Source of the DNA: Acidaminococcus fermentans DSM 20731
GTDB taxonomy: Bacteria; Bacillota; Negativicutes; Acidaminococcales; Acidaminococcaceae
DNA length: 64,000 bases
Assembly: GCF_000025305.1 (NCBI RefSeq)
Contig: NC_013740.1
Location: 2,232,001-2,296,000, forward strand
Direction: 5' to 3'
Part shown: one piece after another, positions 24,041-35,800 of the stretch
Layout of the letters: each line of letters begins with the position of its first letter
How positions within the stretch are numbered: the stretch's first letter is position 1
Made by a program: the position numbers and the translations under genes
The notes under the pieces: generated by a model
Database searches by the model: none
What the model was told of the DNA's origin: nothing
What the model saw: the letters and a program-made list of their open reading frames with translations, nothing else

Positions 24041-26155
24041 TTACGCTTCCATCAGATCCGTCATGCTGTGGAGACTGATGGCTATGGTCGATCCGTTGTG
24101 GAGCAGGGCCGTTGTGGCCGGAGGCAGGATCCCCATCACCCCCAGGCCGATCAGACCTGCATTGAAGGACACGACGAAATCGTAGTTGAAATTCACCCGC
24201 TTCATCAGCAGGGTGCTGATCTGTTTCAGTACCACCAGCTGGCGCAGGTCGTGGGCGGAGATGGTGATATCCGCAATCTCCCGGGCGATGTCCGCCCCTT
24301 CGGCAATGGCCACCCCGGCATCCGCTTCGGACAGGGCCGGGGAATCGTTGATGCCGTCCCCCACCATGACCACCCGGTGGCCGCTGGCTTTGGCGTCTTT
24401 CACGAACCGGGCCTTATCTTCCGGCAGCACCTCCGCATAGAACTTGTCCACGCCGATTTTGGCCGCCACGGCGGCTGCGGTCCGTTCGCTGTCCCCGGTC
24501 ATCATCACCAGGTGCTTGAATCCGGCTTTCCGCAGATCCTGGAGCACTGCCGGCGCTTCCGGCCGGAGCGGGTCCTGGATGCAGATGATGGCCACCAGTT
24601 TGCCGTCCAGGGCCATGTAGATATGGGAATATTCCTCCGGACGGCTTTCATACAGAGCTTCTTCCCCTTCCGGGATCACACATTTCTCATCATCGAAGAT
24701 GAAGTGTCCGGATCCGATCACGATCCGTTTGCCCTCCACCATGGAGGCGATCCCGTGGGCCACGATGTATTCCACTTTGCTGTGCATTTCCTCGTGGATC
24801 AGCCCTTCTTCCGCCGCCTGGCGCACAATGGCGTTGGCCACCGAATGGGGGAAATGTTCCTCCAGACAGGCCGCGTAGCGCAGCACGGTGGCACGGTCAT
24901 ACCCACTGAAGCAAAGTACATCTGCCACTTTGGGTTTGGCCAGGGTCAGAGTACCGGTCTTGTCGAAGACAATGGTATCCGCCTGGGCCACCGCTTCCAG
25001 GAATTTGCCCCCTTTGACGGTGATCTTGTGGGTACTGCATTCCCGCATGGCCGACAGCACCGCCAGGGGCATGGACAGTTTCAGGGCACAGGAGAAGTCC
25101 ACCATCAGGATGGACATGGCCCGGGTCAGGTTCCGGGTCAGCAGATAGGTGAGCAGGGTCCCTCCCAGGCACCAGGGCACCAGGCTGTCCGCCAGATGGT
25201 TGGCCCGGCTTTCCAGGTTGGACTTGAAGGCTTCGGAATCCTGGATCATCTGGACGATCCGGTCGTACCGGTTGGAACCGGCACCGCCTTTCACCCGGAT
25301 GGTGATTTCCCCGTCTTCCACCACGGTCCCGGCATAGACGGTAAGCCCCGGCGTCTTGTGCACCGGCAGGGATTCCCCGGTCATGGACGCCTGGTTCACC
25401 ATGGCGTCCCCCCCGGCCACTTCCCCATCCAGAGGAATGGTGCTGCCCATCTTCACGCTGACCAGGTCCCCGGCCTGGATATCGGACAGGGACACTTCCA
25501 CTTCCGACCCGTCCACCACTTTCCACACTGTGTCGATGTGAAGGGACATGTTGTCCGCCAGATCATGGACGGACTTCTGGTAGGTCCATTCTTCCAGCAG
25601 TTCCCCGACCCGCAGCAGCAGCATTACGGAACCGGCGGTACTGATGTCCTTCTGGAGCATGGCCGCCGTAATGGCCGTGGCGTCCAGCACCGGCACATCC
25701 AGCCGGCCGTGGCGCAGGGATTGCAGCCCCAACCGGATAAAGCCCAGGGTATGGTACCAGCCCCAGACCATCCGGATGGGCAGGGGCAGGAACCACTTGC
25801 AGGCAAAGTGACGGGCCAGCAGGGTGATCAGCCGGTTCCGGTACTGCCGGTTCAGCATCAGGGCTCCAGCCTTTTCTTTGGTGGCTTTCCGCAGGTCCGG
25901 ATCGTTCATGTTCAGCCGGGCCAGGGCCTTCAAGATCCCTTCCCGGGTCTTCCCCAGATCATCGGGCCGGTACAGCACGGCAATGCCCGCTGCTCCTGAA
26001 TACAGCTTCACCTTCCGGATCCCGGGGACCCGTTCCAGGCCGCCCAGGATGGCCGCTCCCTGTTCCAGGCTGAAGGAACGGACACTCCGCCCTTCCTGGG
26101 CCAGGCAGCGGACCCGGAGACGGCCGGCTGTTTCATGTTGGATTTGAAATTTCAT
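24041..26155 (-). CDS. Heavy-metal-type P-type ATPase with HMA_2-like N-terminus
   Basis: This 704-residue P1B-like ATPase has an N-terminal domain (about 1-90, starting KFQIQHETAGRLRVRC) like the HMA_2 metal-associated fold and without a CxxC pair. The ATPase core is complete: TGES in the actuator domain, the phosphorylated Asp398 in DKTGTLT, the HP dipeptide (EEHFPHSVANAI), TGD and GDGINDSPAL. The transmembrane metal motif, usually CPC or SPC, here reads SCALKLS with Cys356, so the transported ion is unclear. The gene follows a DUF6110 gene by 32 nt on the same strand. It ends in a double-hairpin repeat. Confidence 0.88.
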   Translation of the reverse strand: MKFQIQHETAGRLRVRCLAQEGRSVRSFSLEQGAAILGGLERVPGIRKVKLYSGAAGIAVLYRPDDLGKTREGILKALARLNMNDPDLRKATKEKAGALMLNRQYRNRLITLLARHFACKWFLPLPIRMVWGWYHTLGFIRLGLQSLRHGRLDVPVLDATAITAAMLQKDISTAGSVMLLLRVGELLEEWTYQKSVHDLADNMSLHIDTVWKVVDGSEVEVSLSDIQAGDLVSVKMGSTIPLDGEVAGGDAMVNQASMTGESLPVHKTPGLTVYAGTVVEDGEITIRVKGGAGSNRYDRIVQMIQDSEAFKSNLESRANHLADSLVPWCLGGTLLTYLLTRNLTRAMSILMVDFSCALKLSMPLAVLSAMRECSTHKITVKGGKFLEAVAQADTIVFDKTGTLTLAKPKVADVLCFSGYDRATVLRYAACLEEHFPHSVANAIVRQAAEEGLIHEEMHSKVEYIVAHGIASMVEGKRIVIGSGHFIFDDEKCVIPEGEEALYESRPEEYSHIYMALDGKLVAIICIQDPLRPEAPAVLQDLRKAGFKHLVMMTGDSERTAAAVAAKIGVDKFYAEVLPEDKARFVKDAKASGHRVVMVGDGINDSPALSEADAGVAIAEGADIAREIADITISAHDLRQLVVLKQISTLLMKRVNFNYDFVVSFNAGLIGLGVMGILPPATTALLHNGSTIAISLHSMTDLMEA

Positions 26156-26187
26156 GAGGCTTCGGCTCCTTTCTCTAAGAAAAGAGC

Positions 26188-26481
26188 TTATTTGGCCTGG
26201 TCTTCAATCACGGCAGCCGCCGCTTCTTCCTTGGCTTTTTCTGCCGCTTCCGCCTCTTCCAGCTTCTGGTTTTCTTCTTTGGCAGCGGCTACGATGTCAT
26301 CAGCCTGTGCCTGGAGGGACGCAGAGCTTTCCGCAGCACATTTCTGCACACGGAGAGCAGCAGCCGTGGTCTTGACCAGAGCTTTTTTCACCAGCTTGGA
26401 TTTGACCACCCGTTCTCCCAGAAGGCCCAGTACGGCGCCTCCAGCTACCAAACCCGTTTTGATCCAATCTTCTTTTTCCAT
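26188..26481 (-). CDS. DUF6110-like small protein linked to the P-type ATPase
   Basis: This 97-residue protein has a short N-terminal hydrophobic stretch (TGLVAGGAVLGLLG) followed by a Lys-rich and Ala-rich helical segment (KKALVKTTAAALRVQKC). Its C-terminus is long, Glu/Ala-rich and probably coiled-coil. The layout matches small DUF6110 proteins, which typically sit just before HMA_2-type P-type ATPases. I infer an accessory role at the membrane, possibly metal delivery, without direct evidence. The start at 26481 (MEKED) has GGGAG 10 nt upstream. It is the first gene of a two-gene operon with a leader of about 195 nt. Confidence 0.65.
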   Translation of the reverse strand: MEKEDWIKTGLVAGGAVLGLLGERVVKSKLVKKALVKTTAAALRVQKCAAESSASLQAQADDIVAAAKEENQKLEEAEAAEKAKEEAAAAVIEDQAK

Positions 26482-26689
26482 AGTAAAATGGCTCCCTTCT
26501 CGGCTCACAGTTTCTGTGAACCATGGTAAATTTTCCCCGGAGCATTTCGCCTATTAGGAAGCTGTGTAAACATGAGCAGGGCAGAGCGCCCGATCTTTGG
26601 GAACGGCCTAATCCACGTCCTCAAAGCCGCATTCAAATCAGATCTCAGGTACCTTACTCCAGTATCAACCGGGATAATGGAATATTATA
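26482..26689 (-). promoter_or_regulatory. Promoter and long leader of the DUF6110-ATPase operon
   Basis: Minus-strand TATAAT at 26684-26689 implies a transcript start near 26677 and a leader of roughly 195 nt. The leader holds several short stems (for example GGGC-loop-GCCC near 26590-26602 and a GGC/GCC-closed segment containing TTTGAGGACGTGG). I could not match it to a known metal riboswitch. A TTATAG-CACA-GTTATAG motif overlaps the promoter and could be an operator. Confidence 0.4.
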
Positions 26690-26751
26690 GCACAGTTATA
26701 GCGATTTTGGGGGGTAAGTGGATAAATAGTTAGGATAGGCTCACTCGTAAG

Positions 26752-26778
26752 GGCGACAGCCCCGGTCGCCCGCAAAGG
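26752..26778. repeat. Degenerate copy of the GC-rich dispersed repeat
   Basis: Reads GTAAGGGCGACAGCCCCGG and then TCGCCCGC, clearly related to the copies at 10980 and 36169. Confidence 0.5.
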
Positions 26779-26795
26779 ATTCGTCATTCATCGTA

Positions 26796-26832
26796 AAAAA
26801 AGAACCCGTCCCCCAAAAAGGACGGGTTCTTT
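26796..26832 (-). terminator. Terminator of the adhesin gene
   Basis: AGAACCCGTCC (26801-26811) pairs with GGACGGGTTCT (26820-26830) around CCCAAAAA; the minus-strand tail is a long T-run. The same 30-bp hairpin is repeated exactly at 36287-36316 on the other side of the adhesin. Confidence 0.88.
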
Positions 26833-26861
26833 CCTTTGGCCGCTGACCGTTGACAACCCCT

Positions 26862-29800
26862 TTATTTTCTTGCACTCAACTGTTCCACCAATGCCGTCAG
26901 CTGGTTCAGCCGGTCGTTCATGGCGTCCAGCTGGGCGTGGACTTTCTGGTTGTCCTGGCGCAGGGCATCGTTGTCGCTGCGCAGCTGCTGGACCGTCCGC
27001 ATAAGGACAATCCGGCTCTGGAACCGGTCTCTCCGCTGGGGATCCAGGGAGAAGGTCACCCCGGCATTCACCATGTTCTCCCCGCCGCCGAAGCTGCCGC
27101 CCACATTGAAGCGGACGCTTTCCGTCGGCTGGTAGAAGGCCCCGATGGCCGCCGCATTGGCGCTCCGGTAATGGCCGAAGCCCGCGGCAAAGTTCAGTTT
27201 GTCCTCAGGATCGAATTCCAGGGGATGGAGGGCCGCCAGGGCAGAGGCACCGGCCCCCACCCGGTCCACCCGGCTGTCCAGACGGGTGATGGCGTTGCTC
27301 ACGCCGCTGACCACCCCGCCCAGCTGGCTCACGTTCACCGCATCGGTAGGTTTGGTCCCGGGAGCCACGTCATGGATTTGCTGGCCGCCCATGGAGACAT
27401 TGCCATTGCTGACTTCCACAGCGTGCGTGCCTTCCCCATCGGATGCGATTTTGATGCCGCTGCTGGTTACGGTGGTCCCGGCGGATCCGGTACTGCTATG
27501 GACGGTCAGACCCTCGTTGTTCAGGGTGCTGCTGCCGGTGGTAACGCTGGTGAGGCCGTTCAATTCCTTAGACAGCCTGATGTCCAGGCCCTCCCCGTTG
27601 GCGTTTTTCACCACGCCGATGTTCTTGTCAGTGAGTTTCGTGGTATCTGCCCCGCCGGACAGCTTCATGGATTCGCCCAGTTTTTTGGAGATTTTTTCTC
27701 CGTCGTCCCCGGTAAAGTCCCGGGTGCCCAGGCTGTCCACGGCCCTTTTGGCGGCATCGCCAGCCAGTTTCTTCACATCGCCGATGTTGGCGGCGTTGGT
27801 GTTGTCGCTGTCGTCCCCCTTGACGATACCACTGTGCACTTTGATGATGTTCTTGCCGCCAACGTCGATACCATCTTTGTTGATGGTCACTCCGCCGGCT
27901 TTGAGAGAACCCTCAGTGCCAAGATCCACCTGGTTGTTCAGCTTGATGTCGATGGACTTGCCATCTTCCGAAACAGCAGTGGTGATATTGCCATCCCCAT
28001 GGATGCCAATGGTACTGCCCAGATTCTGTTTAACGTCCGACTTACCACTGGTATTGGCCTTATCCGCCGTCAGCCCGAAGCCGCCGCCCTGCTGGGAATT
28101 AATGATGCTCCCTTTCATCAGGACCAGCTGTTCTTCCGTGGCTGCCCGATGGCTGGCACCAAACCCGGCCACATCCAGGGTTGTGTTGGTCAGCCCGGTG
28201 AGGCTGTCGATGCCGGTGAGATCTTTGGCCAGCTTCAGCTGCAAACCATCGGAAGAAGCCACCACGCCGATATTGGAACCAGTGGACAGACTATCTTTAT
28301 CCGTCACGCCCCCGTAAATCTTCAAAGTGCCGTTCAAAGTCCGGCTTATATTGTCCTCAGTATCTCCGGCAAAGATCAGACCATCATCCATGGTAGCCAC
28401 ATCATGGGGAGTGTTGCTCTGATCCGTATAGGTGAGACGGGTCTGGTCCTGCTGGGCCAGGTTCTTGGCACCGGTATAGACGGATACCGCAGCCCTGGTT
28501 CCAGCCGTGGTTCCCGTCAGGTCCAGATAGCCTGCGCCATCAGCCTGGCGGAGGGCAGCGGCCTGATTGCCATTATCGCTCAGGGCAATCCCGGTATCGC
28601 CAGTGATGTTCACCTCTTTGGCAGACTTGCCCTTGAACTGCATGCTGCCGTCTGTGCCTTCGATGGTTTTACCATCCCCATGGACACCGACTTCCAGATG
28701 ATCCTGGAGTTCTACGGAAACGTAATCCTCGTTGTTATGGTCTTTCTTCACCTTGGTCAGGATATTAGCCTTGCTGCGATCCCAGAAATCCCCGGAGCCG
28801 TCATTCTGTTCATTGGTCACAGGGGCATCCCCGAAAATCCGGATGGCACTGCCCAGATTCTGTTCGATGGTGGCATCCACGGCTTCGCCTCTGCCACCGG
28901 CCGTAATGGCAAATGTCCCGCTTCCCAGGACCCGGGTAATGGAATCATTGACCTTCTTCAGCTGGTCTTCCGTAGCCGCCCGGCCGGAGACATAAGTACC
29001 ATTCCAATCCTTGTTGGAGAGGCCCGTTACATAGTTCCCCGTTTCATTCGTCTGGTTCGAATTCACAACTGTCTGATTCCCCATAACCACCGTGCCGGCT
29101 TCCACCGTATGGAGACCGGTGATATCCTTGGCCAGCTGCAGGGAAAGGGTGGTATTGCCGCCAGAATCCTGGCTGGCAATGACGCCGATGTTGTTGTTCT
29201 TCGTGGGATCTGTGGAGTTATCCACCAGGTTATCCTTCGTGACACCGCCTTTGATGGTCACTTTCTTATTGAGCGTGGTGTTGGCTGTTTCACCATTATC
29301 ACCAGAGAGCTGTAAACCATCTTCCAGGGTGGCCACCGTATGAGAATGACCATTACCGCCATCATAGGTAATACGGGACATGGCCGTCTTTAAAGTCGTC
29401 GTGTTATCCTGCGTCGTATCGGCATAAGTCGCCTTGATGGAAACAGGACTGATGCTACCGTCCTTATTCTGGCCGTTAATCTTGAGGATACCGGTTTCAC
29501 CATCAACACCTGGTGCACCTGCTTTCCCCAACGTCATGGTATGCGCATTGAGGTCACGGTCCAGCTGAACGGTCAGGGTACCCGTATCTTTATTAGCCAG
29601 GACCTGCACATTGGCGCCGCCATCATAGTCGCGGCCATTTGCACCGGTTCCCTGAATGATCAAGGTATCGCCCAGATTCCGATGAACCGTAGTATCCTCA
29701 TTATTGCCTTTAAAGTTCAAACCCGTAGCTGTCAGGTCTGTCTTCACACCATTGCTGACAGTCTTCAGGTCGCCAATGGTTGCTGCATGGTTCAACACAT

Positions 29801-32800
29801 CCCCAGCAGCATTTTCAAAGGTCGTACCATCCAGGCCGCTCTGTACATTGGTAATCTGCTTGCCGCCGTTGGACAGACCATCGGTGGTCAGTTTTACCTT
29901 GTCCGCATCAGACCCCTGCTTCGGCGTAATGACAACACCATTGCCATCTACCACCGTAGTGGCTCCAGTTATCCCATCCGTAAGGGTCGTCTTCGTCAGG
30001 TTCAATTCTTTATTCAGAGAAACGACGATGGCCTTGTTGGCAGAATCTGCTTGCGTGGACAGGTTGATGTCACCGCCAGTAGTAATCTTGATGGAACTGC
30101 CGAGATCCTGCTTGACCTCCGTCGCATTCGTGCTGTCAGCATTATCGGCGCTGAGGCCAAAGCCGCCGCCCGTAGCCGAGCCATTGACAATGGACTTGGC
30201 CACGTTCTGGAGCTGATCTTCCGTAGCCGCCCGGCCGCTGACGATATCATCGGCATTCCATTTGGTATTGGTCAGGCCAGTGATATAATCCCCAGTCTGG
30301 GCATTAGTCCCTTTGCCAGAAGTACCGACATTCTGAGAGCCAATCTTGATTCCCTGCTTACCTGTTTCAGTCGGCGCAAAGCTGATGGTGCCCATATTCG
30401 TCAGGTCTTTGTTCAGCTTGATGGTCAGGCCGTCACCGGCATCGTTCTTCACCACACCGATATTGCCGTCCGTCAAGTTTCCAGTAGCAGCCCCGCCCGT
30501 GATATTCAAGGTACTGTTGAGTGTCCTGCTGACCACCTTTGTTGAATCGGTCTTGGCATCATCACCGGCAAACTTCATGCCATCGTCCAGGGTGGCAATG
30601 GTGTGACGCGTGTTCAGGTCATTGTCTACCGCATATTCCAAACGCGGAGATGTTTCAGCCGTCAAGAAGCCCTTGCCACCATAATTCTGATACAGTGCGG
30701 AATAACGGCCACCGTTGTTGCCCAAATGAATGGAACCGTCACTGCCGTCCATCTCAACATAGGCACCTGTAGCGCCAGTTACTCTCACTGTACCATCAAC
30801 AGTACTGGACCCTGCCGTCAGGCTGTTAGCCGTCAGGTCATTGTCCAACTTCACCGTGATGGTGCCATTGTCCATGGTAGTGGTGATGTTATCCGTGTTA
30901 TAGGTGTGCTTCTCTTTTGCTGCACCGCCCAACACCCTGACAGTTCCTCCCAGCTGGGCATTGTAGGTATCACTGCCATCCGTTTTTTCAGCAGCATTGG
31001 CCTTGAAATTCAGGCCCTGCCGCAGAGCCGCATTGCTGGCAATACCAGAAATCACCACATCCGTAGGAGTACTTCCCGCTACGTTATTTTTCACCTTCAG
31101 CGTTACCTTGCCATCGCTGCCTACCGTGTATTCACCACTGTCGGCGGTCACCAGATGGCTGTCCTGATTCAGCACATTGGTCAGGTCAATACCCGGAATG
31201 GCAGCACCGCCATTTTTCGTCAGATTCAGGGTCTTACCATCCGTGCTGACACTGCCGCCGGTTACATAGTAATCGTGGAGCCCGGTAAGTTGCCCAGTAG
31301 TCTTGTCATTTTTTCTGACTAAAGTCCCTGTGCCTTCCCCATTATTGCCATAAGAAACGGATCCACTTTCTACATAAATATCCGAAGCACTGGCTTCCCC
31401 TTTGATGGTTTTCGCTACTTCATTCAGCTGATCTTCCGTAGCTGCCCGGCCGGACATAAAATGATCCGTCACCCATGCTGTATTTTTGAGTCCTGTAATA
31501 CTGGTAATGTTTGAAGTGGCACTGCCGTTGGCACCGCCGCCGGGCTGGCTGCCGATGTAAATACCATCGGTTCCATCCGTACTTCCCACACGGACCGTGG
31601 TAAAGGTTACATTGGGTTGGGTTGCAATGGTAATGGTTTTGCTGCTGTCAGTCGGTGTAAGAGCGATATTATCCCCCGCTGCAAAAGTGAAGGTATTGTT
31701 GGCAGGAGTAACCGCCAGGGTCTGGTCTCCCACTTTGGCATTCCAGCCGGCATTCACTGTATCAGACACACTCTTCAGCTGATCTTCCGTAGCCGCACGG
31801 CCACTCACAGCTGTACCGTCCCAGGTTTTGTTGGTCAGGCCGGTCAGATAGGTGTCTGCACCAGACTTGCCAAGGGTGGCCCCGCCGATGGCGGCCGTTC
31901 CCGTATTCCCATTCAGGGTGACTTTATCTCCCACCATTACAGTTCCGGCCGTGCCATCCAGGGCAATTTTCTTGGCAGCATCACTGCCCAGTGTCACGCT
32001 GTCATTCAGGGAAACCTTATAGTCTACCGTTCCATCAGCAGCGGTGGTCTTATCGACTTTCGTATTCGTCCCATCGCCGCTGACGGTTACGATCTTTGCG
32101 GCAATATTCTTGACATCGCCGATATTGGCGGCATTGGTGTCTGTTCCATATACCGGATTATTGGAATCATCATATCTGGATGCACCGCTCTTGACCTCAG
32201 TGATCTGCTTGCTGCCGCCGCTGATGCCGCTGGTGGTGACACTGGGACCATTATTAATGGTCAGGCCTGTGCCGCTCAGGGTGGAAGAACCGGTAGTCAG
32301 ACTGCCGTCGGCCCCATTGATGGTGATGGCATTATTGTCCTTCCCCACAGTCACCTTGTCCGCCGTAAGCTGGGTGTCCATCTTCACGGTGATGATGCCG
32401 TTGTCATCGATTTCCGTGGTCAGGTTGTCCGTCTTGTAGGTGTGCCCATCCTGAGCATCGTGGGCACGGACGGCCACGGTGCTGCCCAAAGCCCGGTTGA
32501 CCGTTTTATAAGAGTCATCAGTTCCCTTGGTATTGGCCTGGAAGTTGAGACCTCTGCCAATGGTTTCGGTATTATTGGCAATATTTGTCTTGTTGGCATT
32601 CACCACATCGGACACGCTCTTCAGCTGGTCCTCCGTAGCAGCCCGGCCGGATACATAATTGGTCTGCCCTACGGTCCAGGTGGTATTGTCCAATCCGGTG
32701 AGATAATCACCGCTCCGAGTGGTATCATTGCCATCGGTCTGCTTGCCCAGCTTGGCGCCGCCGGCCGTCACCGTATCGAGGCCGGTGATGTCCTTGGCCA

Positions 32801-35800
32801 GTTTCAGGGACAAGGTGGAGCCATTGGCAGTAACGCCGATATTGCTGCCCGCTGCCAGGTTTGTGGCGCCGCCGGAAACCGTCAGGGTGTTGTCCAGAGC
32901 CACGCTGCCCGTTCCCGCATCTCCGGCCAGCTTGAGGCCATCGCCGAGGGTAGCCACGGTATGAGCCGTGCCGTCCCCGTCGGTATAGCTGATGCGGCCC
33001 GTGCCATTGGTGCCGGCGAGTTCCGGCAAAGCGGCATAGCCCGCCGTGATGGTCGTGGCCTTGTTTGCATTGCTGCTGTCTGCTCCCACAATCTTGATGG
33101 AGCCGGCCTGTCCGCCGGAAGTGCCGTTTTCCGTACCGGCCATGACAGAGTCAAACGTCGGATTCTTGTCCAGAGCGATGGAAAGGCGCTTATTGGCCGT
33201 ATCCGTCAGGACTTTCACATTTTGGGTGGAATATTCCTCGTCTTTCTTGCGGCCGCTGCCCTGGATCTGGAGGGTGCCGCCCTGGTCGAGGTGGACAGAA
33301 GTACTCGTGTCATTACCCTGGAAGTTCATGCCCTGGCTTGCCAAGGCTTTGAGCTGGGCCACGTTGACCGCATCCGAATTCTGAGAACCTGCTGCTACAT
33401 TGGTAATCTGGCGGGTAATCTTGACTCCCGTCGCATCAGTACCGCCTACAGAAACAGCACCAGAGGTAGCTACCCAAGTGGTAGTATCAATATCCGTATC
33501 TGCCGACGTGTTGCCTTTATCGCCATCATCTTTAATCAAGATATTCTTGACTTCATCAGGAATCAAATATCCCTGTTCTCCACTTCCTCTATTGGCAATA
33601 GAATGAGCACCTAAGGCTACACCACCTTCCGCTGCGGCATTGGCGCTGGTACCAAAGGCGGAAGATTCCACTCCACCTGCCATAGCCGAGTAGCCATAAG
33701 CGGCTGAACCAGTTTCCGCAGCTTCTGCACCATAACCAACGGCCACAGCCGCACCATGGTCGGTAGACTCTACATCATCATTCTTCGTACCAGCCTGCGC
33801 GCCAAGGCCCATGGCAACGGAGAAATTGCCGCTGGCATTGGTGCTATTGCCCACGGCCACAGATTGCGTACCGGCTGCTTCATTGCCATAGCCGATGGCC
33901 AGGGAATTCATGCCCGAAGCAGAGCTCTTGGCACCCATGGCCAAGGATTGATCGCCAGATGCCTTAGTTTCTACGCCAAAGGCCATGGAAGCCGAGCCCG
34001 TGGCGCCATCATTGTAATAATTGGCCAGGGTATTTTCCTCTGCTGGCGTAATTGGATTGCCATCTTCATCCGTAGTAGCCGTCTTGATGCTCAGGAAGTG
34101 GCGGCCTGCCTGCTCCAGCTGGTCTTCCGTAGCTGCCCGGCCGGTCACATAGTTTCCAGGGGTCCAGGTGCGGTTGGAAAGGCCCGTCACAAACAGCCCT
34201 TTTGCATTGGCTCTGGCAGATTCCAGCTTCAGCGTGCCATTTTCAGTAACGGGCTTCATATAGTCATAGGTAAAGCTCTGATAGCCCATTTGGAGAGTAC
34301 TCCCCGTGTGAGCAACCGTGACCCCATTGGTGTCCACCCGGGTATTCCCCACCGTCAGGGACCCTGCTACGGTAAGATCTACATCTTTGGCCAGCTGGAC
34401 CTTCAGGGTGCCGTCAGAAGCATTGACTCCGATGTTATTGTCCGTCAGGGTGCCTGTGGCTCCCCCCAGGATATCCAGTTCCTCGCTGAGATTTCTGGTG
34501 AGGGTGGTGGTACCATGGTTGTCCCCGCCGAATTTCAGGGCCGTTGCATACTCCTGACCGTTGATGGTGAGGCTTTTCAGTTCACTGGACCCGGTGGCAG
34601 CCGTATTGACCACCACTTTGGAACCGGTGGTAAACACCTGGGATACTGTAGCTCCATTGGTGGTGTTGGACAGGGTCACTGTGGTATCCTGACCGTTGGT
34701 GCCGCCCCCTCCGGTGACGGTAATGGCTCCGTCCACGGCCTCAGGGGTGCCGTTCCCGTTCCGCATGGCGGTGATGGTGGCTGCAGGCGCTGCGTTCGTG
34801 CCCCTTTTTGCCATATCCACGGATTTGATATCGTTGTGATATAAGGCCACATCGTTGCTTTTCAGCACATCCAGGTCCTTGTTGTAATCCGATACCCGGT
34901 ACGTGCCCATGGTGGCACTGGGGTCCGTCACCGGGGCTGCCCAGTAGCTGTAATATTTTCCGTCCTTTATAGCCGTCATGAGGATTTCGTTGTTGGCCCC
35001 ATAGACGGTGCCTTCATAGACTTTGGATCCATCATAACTGGTAAAGACACCGATTTTGCCGCCTATGACATACAGGTGGGAGGTGTCCACCGCCTTCCCT
35101 TTGTAGGTATACTGATTCAGGGTCCCGTTCCATACCAGGTCATTCCCCACGGACACAAATCCCCGGGGATTGCCGTTGGTCCCTGCAGAGGGATTGTACA
35201 TATCCGCATAGCCGTCTTTGTAATAGGTGCGGTTGGCAGTATTGGCCTGGGTGTGTCCTTCCCAGGAAGGTTCGTAGATGATGTAATCCCAGTTTCCGGG
35301 CACCTGGGTACCACCGGCCTGACTCAGCCCTTCAAAGGCACTGGCAGAAACCTTGTTCAGGGATTCCCCCACATTGGTGGAAACACCGGTGGAAGAAACG
35401 GCAGAAGTGGTATTGGACAGGATATCAGCCGGCTGATTCCCACTGCCGGTAAAAGCCACGTCAAATTTTTTATCCGACCGGGATAAGGTAGTGTATTTGC
35501 CATTTGTTCCCTCCGTCAGGGTATAGCCTTCCCGGACCCAGTATTTGGTCCTGCCGTCAGAAAGGGTCACTTTGTGATAGGTGGCTCCGTTGAAGGTATT
35601 GGTGTCCTGGCCGTTGTCGTTGCCCTTTACACTGCCGGAATCCACTGTGACCAGAAACGCCACATACTGATTCTGGGTAGCAGCCGATACCGCAGGCTGT
35701 CCTGCCGCTTCTGCCGGCGTCCCGTGTCCGCCCAGGGTCAGCAGGCACACACACAGAGCCCCTGCTGCCAGATGAGCCGCCAGCCCCGGATGACTGGACT

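Noticed and set aside
26482-26689. Known metal riboswitch (Mn2+ or Ni/Co type)
   Set aside because: The conserved sequence blocks of those classes could not be found in the leader, so only an unassigned leader is reported.
26850-29315. Long plus-strand open frame opposite the adhesin
   Set aside because: It mirrors the adhesin gene in the antisense frame, lacks a ribosome site and recognisable domains, and several such frames run along the whole adhesin because of its repetitive, stop-poor coding sequence.
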